Position numbers and translations under genes: made by a program. Below are positions 56,648 to 64,000 of a stretch of 64,000 nucleotides of DNA, in pieces (position 1 is the first letter of the stretch; each line of letters starts with the position of its first letter). Location of the stretch: contig QXEO01000550.1 of assembly GCA_007115705.1 (NCBI GenBank), positions 184,111 through 248,110 on the forward strand. Direction: 5' to 3'. This stretch comes from Dactylis glomerata (lineage: Eukaryota; Streptophyta; Magnoliopsida; Poales; Poaceae). The notes under the pieces were generated by a model. The model made no database searches. It saw only the letters and a program-made list of their open reading frames with translations, and was not told where the DNA came from.

Positions 56648-58002
56648 CTCGCCAGCTCCCGACCTCGGCCACCCAACCCGCCATAGCGCCACCACCGCAC
56701 AGCCGCGCCTTCGTGACTTCCCAGCCGCTGCTCACGCGCCCACCCAGCCTCGCGCGTGACCTTGCCCTGCTCTAGACCCCCTGCTCCCACCATCTCAGCA
56801 CCCACCGCCCCCGCTCAGCATAGCTCGCCCTGCTCCGCCAGCTTCCACACCACCGCTCCGCGCCAGCCATCACCTGCCCCGTGCACTCGCTCTCGCTTGC
56901 CCCACCGCTCCAAGCCCAGCGTCGGCTCACCCCTACCGCAGTAGCTACCAGCTCCAGATCGCGCCTATCCTCCTAGTACCTCCCGTCCGCCCTGGCTCGA
57001 TTTCACTCTCCCACGCGCGCCAACGCCCAGCTAAACATCCCGTAGCAGCTCGGCCAACCACACCGGCTAAAGCCGGCATACATCTTTTGACACAACCATT
57101 TGTTCCCGTTTTAACACCATATTACCCGTTTTGACATCTATTTGACCCTTTGACACAAAAATTCGGCATTCTCTTGACACAAATCTTGACAACTTTTGTG
57201 AGTCCTTTTTGCTCCAAATTTTCGAGCATTGACGTGTGTGCTCAGGGTTTCAGTTTTTGCGTGCCTTGTTCGTGCCAAGTAATACCGCACCTACATCAAC
57301 ATCACGACGACAGCATCGGCACACCGGAACACTGACTAGTCTTTTGACTCCATCTTCATCGACATCGCCGCAAGTTGTGTGTTTTGACACCGCCTAACCT
57401 TTGCATAGGTATAACTTGCACCACCTTTATAACCCCTTTTCTTCCTTTGTGTACCTATCCTATTGAGAGTGGCTTTTCGAGTGTTGCGAAGCATTGCACA
57501 AGTGTCACGACCGTGAAAGGGTTTGTGTGTGTGCGTAAGTTGAGCAAAGCTCCGAAGCAAGCTCGGTGAGAAAGATACACAAAAGAAGAAATAGCCATTG
57601 TGTGACATAAATAGATAGCAAATAAGCTTTTAAGCATAGAAACACCAAAATACCAAAAAGAGAGTGTGTTCCACCGATACAAAGGAGTTCAAAGCTTGTA
57701 AGCAAAAAGAGAGAAAAGAGAAGAGTGGCATCTTGTGCAAATCTTGTTGCTTCTTTCTTATGCAACCAAGCTACGGTCTCTCTTGCGTTGGCGTGACACC
57801 GAGCTAATAGTCTTCGTTAGGACCATTTTTAGTTTCTTGCTCACTTCCTTGGTCACGCTATCCCCATTATATCTTTTTGTGTGTGTTTCCGTGTTTCCTT
57901 GACGTAGATCATCGTTCTTGACATTTGCCTTTGGATTTTACCCACATTTGACAATAGACTTTTCTTTTGATCATTTCGTTTGGCATTTCCACATTTCTTA
58001 CC
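56648..58002 (+). other. F leader, second part, no gene
   Basis: The first 400 bp are a C-rich sequence (GCCACC, CGCTCC repeats) without a supported frame. Then come TTTTGACAC repeats (about 57085-57180) and one CCGGCTAAAGCCGG at 57063. T/A-rich sequence follows up to the F2 LTR at 58003. Confidence 0.6.
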
Positions 58003-58748
58003 TGATGAGGGGTGACCTCTTGGGTGTGGCCCAATCTTCACGGAAGCACGAGATTTGTGGCGGGGAACGAGGACGAACACGAAGAACACGATGAACAAAT
58101 TGAAGGCAAACACACACACACAAGATACACACCGGTTGTCCTCGTTGGCCCGATTCACCAACTCAATAGAATCACAAGGAGGAGACTCCAAGAGTAGAAT
58201 TCCTTATGAGAGATTGACTTGCAAGGGATAGAATTCCAAGAGGGGAAGAGACCAATCAATTGGATAGAATTACACACTCTTGTATGCAAGAGATCCAAAT
58301 CAAGGTAGAATTCCCCAAATAGAAGAGATCCCAAACAAAGAGGGTGATTTCTAGATGTAGATCTAGTTGGGTTCCCACAAGGGAGAAGGCATCATGCCAA
58401 TTCTTATCTTAATTCATCTCTATCTTATCTCTAGGGGAGGGGGAGCCATATATATAGGCAGCCACGAGCTAGGGGTAGTTTGGTCACAAGGGAGATAGAT
58501 AACATAGGTGGCTTCAAGGCCAAGATGTAGCTGACTCGGGCAGTCCGGCTATAGCCGGTGTTCAGTCCGGCTTTAGCCGGTGTGGGACTGGCTTTAGCCG
58601 GTCCAGCTTCAGCTGCCGCCTCTTCTTGCGGTGCTTCCAAGCTTCTTTCCGGTGGTTCTTCTTCTTCCTTCTCTTCTACGCCTCGATGATGCCAGACTTG
58701 AGTGTTGATGCACATGATGCGGTGGGGTCCGAAGGCCACCCCGTATCA
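58003..58748 (-). repeat. 3' LTR of F2
   Basis: 746 bp, TGATACGGGGTGG...CCCCTCATCA on the minus strand, 42 bp shorter than the F LTR. It carries CCGGCTATAGCCGG, CCGGCTTTAGCCGG-type motifs at about 58545-58605. Confidence 0.8.
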
Positions 58749-58924
58749 TCTCCCCCCGCTTCAAAGAACGTCGTCCTCGATGTTGACTCAACATCATCAT
58801 GTAGGGGAGGTAGATGTAGGCGATTGTACTTGGAGTGTGCCATGTGGTCGTACTTGTGAAGATTGATTTGGCAACTCTTCCATGTTCCGTCACCTTCCAT
58901 GAGTCCTACAAAGGTCACAAGCAA
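58676..58924 (-). pseudogene. Tail of F2 polyprotein running into the 3' LTR
   Basis: The minus-strand frame includes EGDGTWKSCQINLHKY, YNRLHLPPLHDDVES and RTTFFEAGGDDTGWPS. EAGGDD is encoded by the polypurine tract, and the frame stops inside the LTR (58676). The first part is cut by G, so the annotated start is arbitrary. It shares RTT-F-EGGDD with I (RTTPFQEGEDD) and J (LFEGGEDD). Confidence 0.6.
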
Positions 58925-58980
58925 AGCAAAACAACACTCAAAGAGTAGCCAATTCTTGGAGTTTATGGCATGAGTTCGTG

Positions 58981-59365
58981 TGATAAGGGGAGCATAGCTA
59001 CTACTCCTACTATTTTACCACCTCCTTATATTCTGAAGCTTGGACAATTCTGCTTTGAAGTGCCTCCACAAGATGATGTGAAGCCCAACTTTCGTACACC
59101 TCCAATGGAGTTTCATGTTCGCCGAGGCGCTGCAGCGAAGGATATTTAGTTGTTCTATTTTAATTAAGTTCGCGTCATGTTTTTATTTCAGTTTGGTTTT
59201 ATTTGTGTGTGATGGTTTTGGGCCTGTCCAAAATCAAGTGTGTTTTGGCCATTTGGGCTTTTAGTTTGGTTTGGGGCCTAGCCCAGCCAAGGTAGCGTTC
59301 AGAGTCACCCATATAGGGTTATGGCAGCCACCTTGTATCGATCAGACTTGTATTTTCGAGCTAGA
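58981..59365 (+). repeat. 5' LTR of G, part left of I
   Basis: 385 bp. The first 169 bp, if read after the polypurine tract in the 3' copy, encode the end of the G polyprotein, stopping at the TAG corresponding to 59147-59149. No promoter motif as clear as in J or I is seen. Confidence 0.78.
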
Positions 59366-59922
59366 TGAGGATATTGGCACGCCAGGACGACCTACGATAT
59401 GTGATAATTAAGTCTAAGGCTATGTCATTAATTTACATATCTGCTCATGTTATTTCGTAGTCAGGTCACGTTGTGGGCCACTTAGGTTTTATTTAATGTT
59501 TTGGGTTTGGGCCTGTCCAAGCCCAATAGTTTTCTGGCCGTCTATATAAGGAGGCTGGACGGCTAGGGTTTAGGGAGACTGAAAATTATGTAGAACATTG
59601 TGTTCCCACGTGTGTACCATCCCTCCGGGGTTGGCGTATTGAGACAGCGTCTCTGACGTTCGTCTAGTTATCCAGTATACTTTGCGTGAAGGTGCTTATT
59701 ATACAAGTATTGTCGTGCTGCTGCGTGAGGCTCGCTGTTCATCACCGAGTTGCTCGTTGGATTCATCTATTCGGCGTGAGGTTCGTCTACATCGACGAGT
59801 TGCTCGCAGGATTGACGTTCCCCGTCTTTAGGTCGCGTGTTCCGCTCACGTGATTGGGAGATCTATCAGATCCATTGGATCAAGAGGTGCATCGTGAAAG
59901 ATCGGGCAAACAGTCCTTATCA
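59366..59922 (+). repeat. 5' LTR of I
   Basis: TGAGGATATTGGC...CAGTCCTTATCA with TATA box TCTATATAAG at 59541-59550. It shares the promoter/leader block with the J LTR. Confidence 0.85.
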
Positions 59923-59925
59923 TCT

Positions 59926-59937
59926 TGGTATCAGAGC
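59926..59937 (+). promoter_or_regulatory. Primer-binding site of I (tRNA-iMet)
   Basis: TGGTATCAGAGC, a perfect match to the initiator-tRNA type, lies three bases after the LTR. Confidence 0.85.
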
Positions 59938-59968
59938 GCCAGGTTGATCACGGTGCAAGTTGCAGTTG

Positions 59969-60727
59969 ATGTCGTCGGGTGGATCATCAGATCTGTTAGT
60001 CGACGAGGCTGTTGGAGAAGATTGTTGGCCTAAGTTTGCAAGGAGGTGGCCAGCTGCATCAGGGAAGGAGAAGGTGTTCGTCTCAGATCGTTCTAAGGCG
60101 GCGCAGGCAGAAGAAGAGGAAGGAAACAATGATCCAGAAAAATTTCAGCCGCAAGGACCAAATTTCCGGCCTGTTATTGTTACAACTAGAATATCCAGCC
60201 TAATCGCGTGCACTCAGGCGACATGGCGTCAAGGGTTGAAGCAAGATCGGTGGAGTACACCTGGAGATCATTTTCAATCAAGAGGAGGCGCAGGTGTCGA
60301 AGGCAAACTTTGCCTGTGCAGCGCACACGTGGAGTACGGCCAGCGTCCACATCCGATTGAGGCAGCTGGGCGACTGTGCCTCGATCGCGCCGCATCGTTC
60401 GCCCTAGCAAAATCTTGGCAAGAAAAAAAAAGAGCAGATCGCCCATGCGCGCCTGAGGACAGAGTATGTCTGCCCTCGAGCGTTCGCTCGGCTGCGTCTA
60501 GGAGGCTGCACGCTGCCCGCGCATCCTCTCACGATTTGGTCGCCCACACTTGGTTCGCTTTGGCAAGTATGGACTTGTTTTGGTTGGTACGTGATATCTG
60601 TTGCGGGCTAGCAAAAGAAAAGTTTGATATAGTATGTAAAGATTGGCAGCTCCGATCGTTATACATGTCCACAAGATTGGCAGCTTTCGTGCGTCAGTTG
60701 GCAGCTCCGATCGTAACAAGCAAATAG
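59969..60727 (+). CDS. Hypothetical ORF of element I
   Basis: A 252-residue ORF from the first ATG (MSSGGSSDLLVDEAVGED) after the primer-binding site. It is acidic at the start, then basic and serine/alanine-rich, with no recognised domain. Its position is that of gag, and it may be a degraded or replaced gag. The GC-rich middle also gives ORFs on the other strand, so composition alone could keep it open. I would not call it functional. Confidence 0.35.
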   Translation: MSSGGSSDLLVDEAVGEDCWPKFARRWPAASGKEKVFVSDRSKAAQAEEEEGNNDPEKFQPQGPNFRPVIVTTRISSLIACTQATWRQGLKQDRWSTPGDHFQSRGGAGVEGKLCLCSAHVEYGQRPHPIEAAGRLCLDRAASFALAKSWQEKKRADRPCAPEDRVCLPSSVRSAASRRLHAARASSHDLVAHTWFALASMDLFWLVRDICCGLAKEKFDIVCKDWQLRSLYMSTRLAAFVRQLAAPIVTSK

Positions 60728-61203
60728 TAAAAAAAGGAAGGAAAGGATTGGAGGAAGTACGTGCGATTCTATCGAGGAGATTGGATCAGTTTTGGAACGT
60801 GCTGCCGTTTACTGCTAGAGAAAAAAATACTGGAATAATAAAAGGACAGATCAGATTGCATTGATGCTGCATTCCGGTTCAGTTTTGGTGTAGTATTGAC
60901 TGCTTTTACGTGGCTATTCTTAGAAATTTCTGAAAGAAAAGAGAGACACTGTTAGCTGTTCCAAAGAGGAGGCAGATTCAGTCCATTTAGATCCTTGGCG
61001 TACAGGAAATTGTCCTGTTTGTTTTGGATGATGTGCTTTGTTTGCTTTCAAAATTCAGTTTGCACATACAGGCGTACTCAGCTCATTTGGATCCTTAGCG
61101 TGCAAGAATATGTCTTGTGTTGTTACGGGTGATCTGCGAGGTATGCTTTGAGATTGCATTCAGAGGATTGTTTTGTGTCTCAATCGGGTTGGTGGCGCCG
61201 ACA
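60728..61203 (+). other. I internal region, no gene
   Basis: AT-rich untranslated stretch between the first ORF and the polyprotein tail; pol is absent here. Confidence 0.55.
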
Positions 61204-61416
61204 ATGAAAGTGGCGCCAAGGGCAAGTCAAGCTAGCCGAGAGGGAGGATGTGGTGTGGCAGGCTGGCAAGACTTGAAGATAGAGAGTGGCGATATTGCTT
61301 ATTTGACGCCACGTGCTCGAGAAGACCCTCTGACGTTGAGGACAACGCCTTTCCAAGAAGGGGAGGATGATGAGGATATTGGCACGCCAGGACGACCTAC
61401 GATATGTGATAATTAA
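61204..61416 (+). pseudogene. Polyprotein tail of I running into the 3' LTR
   Basis: The frame MKVAPRASQASREGGCGVAGWQDLK leads to DPLTLRTTPFQEGEDDEDIG and stops at 61416, 46 bp inside the LTR. EGEDD is encoded by the polypurine tract (about 61355-61370). It resembles the tail of J (EGGCGEEGKQDLK, FEGGEDD). Similar endings are, from memory, common at the C-terminus of full grass Gypsy polyproteins, so this is probably the leftover end of pol. Confidence 0.6.
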
Positions 61417-61927
61417 GTCTAAGGCTGTGTCATTAATTTACATATCTGCTCATGTTATTTCGTAGTCAGGTCACGTTGTGGGCCACTTAGGTTTTATTTT
61501 ATGTTTTGGGTTTGGGCCTGTCCAAGCCCAATAGTTTTCTGGCCGTCTATATAAGGAGGCTGGACGGCTAGGGTTTAGGGAGACTGAAAATTATGTAGAA
61601 CATTGTGTTCCCACGTGTGTACCATCCCTCCGGGGTTGGCGTATTGAGACAGCGTCTCTGACGTTCGTCTAGTTATCCAGTATACTTTGCGTGAAGGTGC
61701 TTATTATACAAGTATTGTCGTGCTGCTACGTGAGGCTCGCTGTTCATCACCGAGTTGCTCGTTGGATTCATCTATTCGGCGTGAGGTTCGTCTACATCGA
61801 CGAGTTGCTCGCAGGATTGACGTTCCCCGTCTTCAGGTCGCGTGTTCCGCTCACGTGATTGGGAGATCTATCAGATCCATTGGATCAAGAGGTGCATCGT
61901 GAAAGATCGGGCAAACAGTCCTTATCT
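61371..61927 (+). repeat. 3' LTR of I
   Basis: 557 bp, nearly identical to the 5' copy; the last base differs (CT where CA is expected). Confidence 0.85.
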
Positions 61928-62038
61928 TGTATCGATCAGAGTTCACTGTTTTGAGTGCAATTTAGACAGATACTACTCAATATCAATAGCTGCAAGGAAA
62001 CTTTCCGGTGAAATTGTTTTGGCTGTTGTTTGGACACA
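61928..62038 (+). other. G leader remnant before gag
   Basis: 111 bp beginning TGTATCGATCAGAG. A decayed tRNA-Met primer-binding site may be hidden here (ATCAGAGTTCACTG), but the match is imperfect. Confidence 0.4.
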
Positions 62039-64000
62039 ATGGTGAACTCTATTGACGGAGAGAATTCCGTTGCTGCTGGAGAGAAGAAAGAGGAGTTTGT
62101 TCCACCGGTTTTTGCTGCAGATTTGGCTCCTAATATTCGGGCTGGTTTTGATAGCACGTGCAACTTTATTCTTCGGAGTCATGCCGCATTGGCAACACAA
62201 ATTGCACAGCTAGCTACCCGGATTGATGCAATGGGCGATGCTACAGCACGTGCACCCGTGCAGCCCCCTCCTGCTGCACAACCTCGCGACGTGGTTCCAC
62301 GCCGCCCTGCTGAAATTCCTGATCATCGACACGTGGCACCCGCTTATGAAGGAGAACTTGCCGATGACGCTGCTTATGTACCACAACAACGGCAGTTTGC
62401 TGCTCGTCCTGCAGGTGCTCATCGTGTACAGCCCCATGATCGTGACCGTCTTGGCCATGCTGGTCGTGTTCCACTTGACGATGGTGGTCTTGGACGCATC
62501 AAATTGTCCATACCTCCTTTTTCCGGTGACCGCGGACCTGATGATTATTTGGAGTGGGAGATGCGCATGGATCAGATTTTTGATACTCATTATTATACTG
62601 AGGCGAAGAGACTTCAACTGGCTGCTGTTGAATTCACCGGTTATGTGCTGATTTGGTGGAATCAAATTCTGCGTATGCGTACTCGCCCAACATCATGGAC
62701 AGGTATGAAAGATCTTATGCGACATCGCTTTGTTCCTGAACACTACAAGAGAGACATGTATAATAAGTTGCAGCAGCTCACTCAAGGTACTAAATCTGTG
62801 GATGAGTATTATAAAGAGATGGAGTTGTTGATGATACGTACAGGAACAAGGGAGGATACAGAGGCCACGATGTCTCGGTTTTTGAATGGACTGAATTTTG
62901 AGGTGCGTGATCGTGTGGAGATGGTTTACTATCATGATCTTCAGGATCTTGTGCACCAAGCTGAGCGTGCGGAGCAACAAATCAAACGACGCCAAGCTGC
63001 AACACCTACAAAATCATGGCATCGTTCTCATACCGAGGCTGCTGGTCCTAGTGTTCCGACTACACCTTCTACACGTTCTCATAGTGTTTCTCATAGCGAG
63101 GCACCGAAATCTGGGGTGTCTAAAACTGCATCTGCGCAGTCCACAGCAAACATCGAGTGTTTTACTTGTGGAGGACGAGGACACATGAAGCGTGATTGCC
63201 CTAATAGAAAAAGGGTGATGCTCACACATGATGGCTATGTTTCTGCTAGTGATGAAGAGAAAGCTGATGCGTCATCAAGTGAGGAATCTGAGGAAAATCC
63301 TGAAGTGATCGTGGATGGGTATGAACTTGCTGCAAATTTAAAGAATCTAATGGTGCAACGTGTACCAGAAGATCGCATACACGACCAAGGGCAGCGCTGG
63401 AATATATTTCAGACCCAATGCATCGTCAAGTACACCACTTGCAAACTGATTATTGATGGTGGCAGCTACACCAATATTGTTAGCAAGAGTTTGGTGGATT
63501 CTCTATCATTGCCTACATGGAAGCACCCGCAGCCACATTGTGTTGAGTGGTTGTATAATTCAGGGAAGCTGAAGGTCACACATAAGGTGCGCCTGAAATT
63601 TTCAGTAGGTAATTATGAGGACACAGTGGTCTGTGATGTTTTGCCTATGGATGCATGTCATGTGCTGCTCGGACGCCCGTGGCAATTTGATCGGCGTTCC
63701 ACTCATGAAGGCAGGTCCAATGTTTATTCCTTGTGGCATAAGGGGAAGCGTCATGTGTTGCAGCCTATGCTCGATAAGGATATCAAAGTGGATGTACTTG
63801 CTGCTCAGAAAAAGGTCCAACACATTCAGGCGAAACCGAGGACGGTTTCCTTTCAAGTTGGGGGGGATGATAAGGGGAGCATAGCTACTACTCCTACTAT
63901 TTTACCACCTCCTTATATTCTGAAGCTTGGACAATTCTGCTTTGAAGTGCCTCCACAAGATGATGTGAAGCCCAACTTTCGTACACCTCCAATGGAGTTT
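62039..64000 (+). CDS. gag-protease polyprotein of G, intact and open to the window end
   Basis: 654 codons from ATG 62039 without a stop. Gag domain at about residues 150-320 (IPPFSGDRGPDDYLEWEMRMD, LIWWNQILRMRTRP, YNKLQQLTQGTKSVDEYYKEM). CCHC zinc knuckle near 376-389 (CFTCGGRGHMKRDC). Retropepsin domain at about 455-560 (CIVKYTTCKLIIDGGSY; CHVLLGRPWQFD). Then VGGDD is encoded by the polypurine tract and the frame reads into the 3' LTR (FEVPPQDDVKPNFRTPP). By the 5' LTR copy it should stop about 36 bp past the window, giving about 665 residues. Reverse transcriptase and integrase are absent. Gag would package RNA and the protease mature it; replication needs a partner. Confidence 0.88.
   Translation, partial: MVNSIDGENSVAAGEKKEEFVPPVFAADLAPNIRAGFDSTCNFILRSHAALATQIAQLATRIDAMGDATARAPVQPPPAAQPRDVVPRRPAEIPDHRHVAPAYEGELADDAAYVPQQRQFAARPAGAHRVQPHDRDRLGHAGRVPLDDGGLGRIKLSIPPFSGDRGPDDYLEWEMRMDQIFDTHYYTEAKRLQLAAVEFTGYVLIWWNQILRMRTRPTSWTGMKDLMRHRFVPEHYKRDMYNKLQQLTQGTKSVDEYYKEMELLMIRTGTREDTEATMSRFLNGLNFEVRDRVEMVYYHDLQDLVHQAERAEQQIKRRQAATPTKSWHRSHTEAAGPSVPTTPSTRSHSVSHSEAPKSGVSKTASAQSTANIECFTCGGRGHMKRDCPNRKRVMLTHDGYVSASDEEKADASSSEESEENPEVIVDGYELAANLKNLMVQRVPEDRIHDQGQRWNIFQTQCIVKYTTCKLIIDGGSYTNIVSKSLVDSLSLPTWKHPQPHCVEWLYNSGKLKVTHKVRLKFSVGNYEDTVVCDVLPMDACHVLLGRPWQFDRRSTHEGRSNVYSLWHKGKRHVLQPMLDKDIKVDVLAAQKKVQHIQAKPRTVSFQVGGDDKGSIATTPTILPPPYILKLGQFCFEVPPQDDVKPNFRTPPMEF
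63854..63867 (+). promoter_or_regulatory. Polypurine tract of G
   Basis: CAAGTTGGGGGGGA directly precedes the 3' LTR and is read in frame as QVGGD. Confidence 0.78.
63868..64000 (+). repeat. 3' LTR of G, first 133 bp
   Basis: Identical over its whole visible length to 58981-59113. Confidence 0.9.

Larger units (their letters stand above)
44050..58002 (+). mobile_element. F: Gypsy-type element, 5' LTR and leader, with nested K
   Basis: LTR (44050-44837), primer-binding site, then a GC-rich leader. The leader is split by K (45319-56647) and resumes at 56648 after the ctcgc duplication. It runs to 58002, where an inverted copy of its own family (F2) begins. No F coding sequence is reached in the window. 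Confidence 0.75.
58003..58980 (-). mobile_element. F2: inverted F-family element, 3' end
   Basis: Minus-oriented 3' LTR (58748-58003), a polypurine tract on its right, and 230 bp of upstream coding sequence before G interrupts it at 58981. The rest lies beyond the window. It faces F, so the two F-family LTRs form a large inverted pair. Confidence 0.75.
59366..61927 (+). mobile_element. I: small non-autonomous Gypsy inside G
   Basis: 2562 bp with two 557-bp LTRs that differ at about four or five positions by hand count. It has a tRNA-iMet primer-binding site, one GC-rich ORF and a polyprotein tail, with no Gag domain or polymerase. No 5-bp duplication is visible: the left flank is ctaga and the right tgtat. 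The terminal CA of the right LTR reads CT. The 14-mer TTGTATCGATCAGA occurs on both sides (59333 and 61927). Confidence 0.8.
58981..64000 (+). mobile_element. G: young non-autonomous Gypsy, with nested I, extending past the window
   Basis: The 5' LTR starts at 58981 (TGATAAGGGGAGC) and is interrupted by I at 59366. The internal region resumes at about 61928, and the 3' LTR starts at 63868. The first 133 bp of the two LTRs are identical, indicating recent insertion. It codes for Gag and protease but no polymerase. Confidence 0.85.

Noticed and set aside
56649..56944. Proline-rich ORFs in the C-rich F leader
   Set aside because: Short and compositional, with no conservation to compare and no domain.
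44050..58748. A DNA transposon with long terminal inverted repeats
   Set aside because: The repeats are LTRs with primer-binding site or polypurine tract on one side each, in the order expected for two separate retrotransposons.
1..64000. CRISPR array, rRNA, organelle insertion or microbial gene cluster
   Set aside because: No regularly spaced repeats, no rRNA cores and no bacterial operon layout; everything fits plant transposable elements.

Overview
The window looks like intergenic chromosomal DNA from a grass. It is probably a large pooid genome (Triticeae or Poeae). The reasons are the LTR ends beginning TGATACGTCTCCAACGTATC, the Athila-type primer-binding sites TGGCGCCGTTGCCGGGGA, the Tat-type Gypsy proteins, and a Helitron with a grass-type 5' end. 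Almost every base belongs to a nested stack of LTR retrotransposons. I see no ordinary host gene cluster, rRNA, functional tRNA or CRISPR array. Labels such as H0, E1, A3 or K are mine, and family assignments rest on motif recognition only.

Layout. (1) 1-3688 is a second copy of the block found again at about 22587-26280: the end of a 3.7-kb LTR (family E2), a bit of its host element E1, and the start of element A (A1). It is fused at about 3688 to an inverted element of the same family (A2, 3689-10251, minus strand). (2) From 10252 an Athila-like element (H0) runs across the window in three pieces (10252-11672, 13724-14205, 43366-44049). It is interrupted by a 2051-bp Helitron (11673-13723), which carries one intact GC-rich gene, by a 29-kb nested block (E1, 14206-43365), and by element F (from 44050). 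(3) Inside E1 lie a coding-free element with 3.7-kb LTRs (E2, 17745-25588, minus), the near-complete pol-less element A3 (25768-34552), a truncated relative Tt that keeps integrase (35267-38053, minus), and a truncated Athila-like element E3 (38054-42209). (4) Element F hosts K (45319-56647), which hosts J inside its 5' LTR (45730-49697), and an inverted family member F2 (58003-58980). F2 hosts G (58981 to beyond the window), which in turn hosts I (59366-61927). Target-site duplications support E1 (acact), A3 (ctttc), K (ctcgc), J (cgatc) and, with one mismatch, E2 (aaact/aagct). The Helitron sits between A and T, and removing it puts the H0 gag reading frame back together.

How the parts work together. 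Most elements here are non-autonomous. A encodes Gag plus protease on one strand and a spliced gene on the other, without reverse transcriptase or integrase. G, J, I and F2 encode Gag/protease or short ORFs whose reading frame runs through the polypurine tract into the 3' LTR. K and E1 carry only one unrecognised ORF with two hydrophobic C-terminal segments. They would all need enzymes from relatives elsewhere. Tt, which shares LTR ends and polypurine tract with A but keeps integrase, is a candidate fragment of such a partner. G looks youngest: the 133 bp of its 3' LTR inside the window match its 5' LTR exactly, and its Gag-protease frame is open for 654 codons to the window end.
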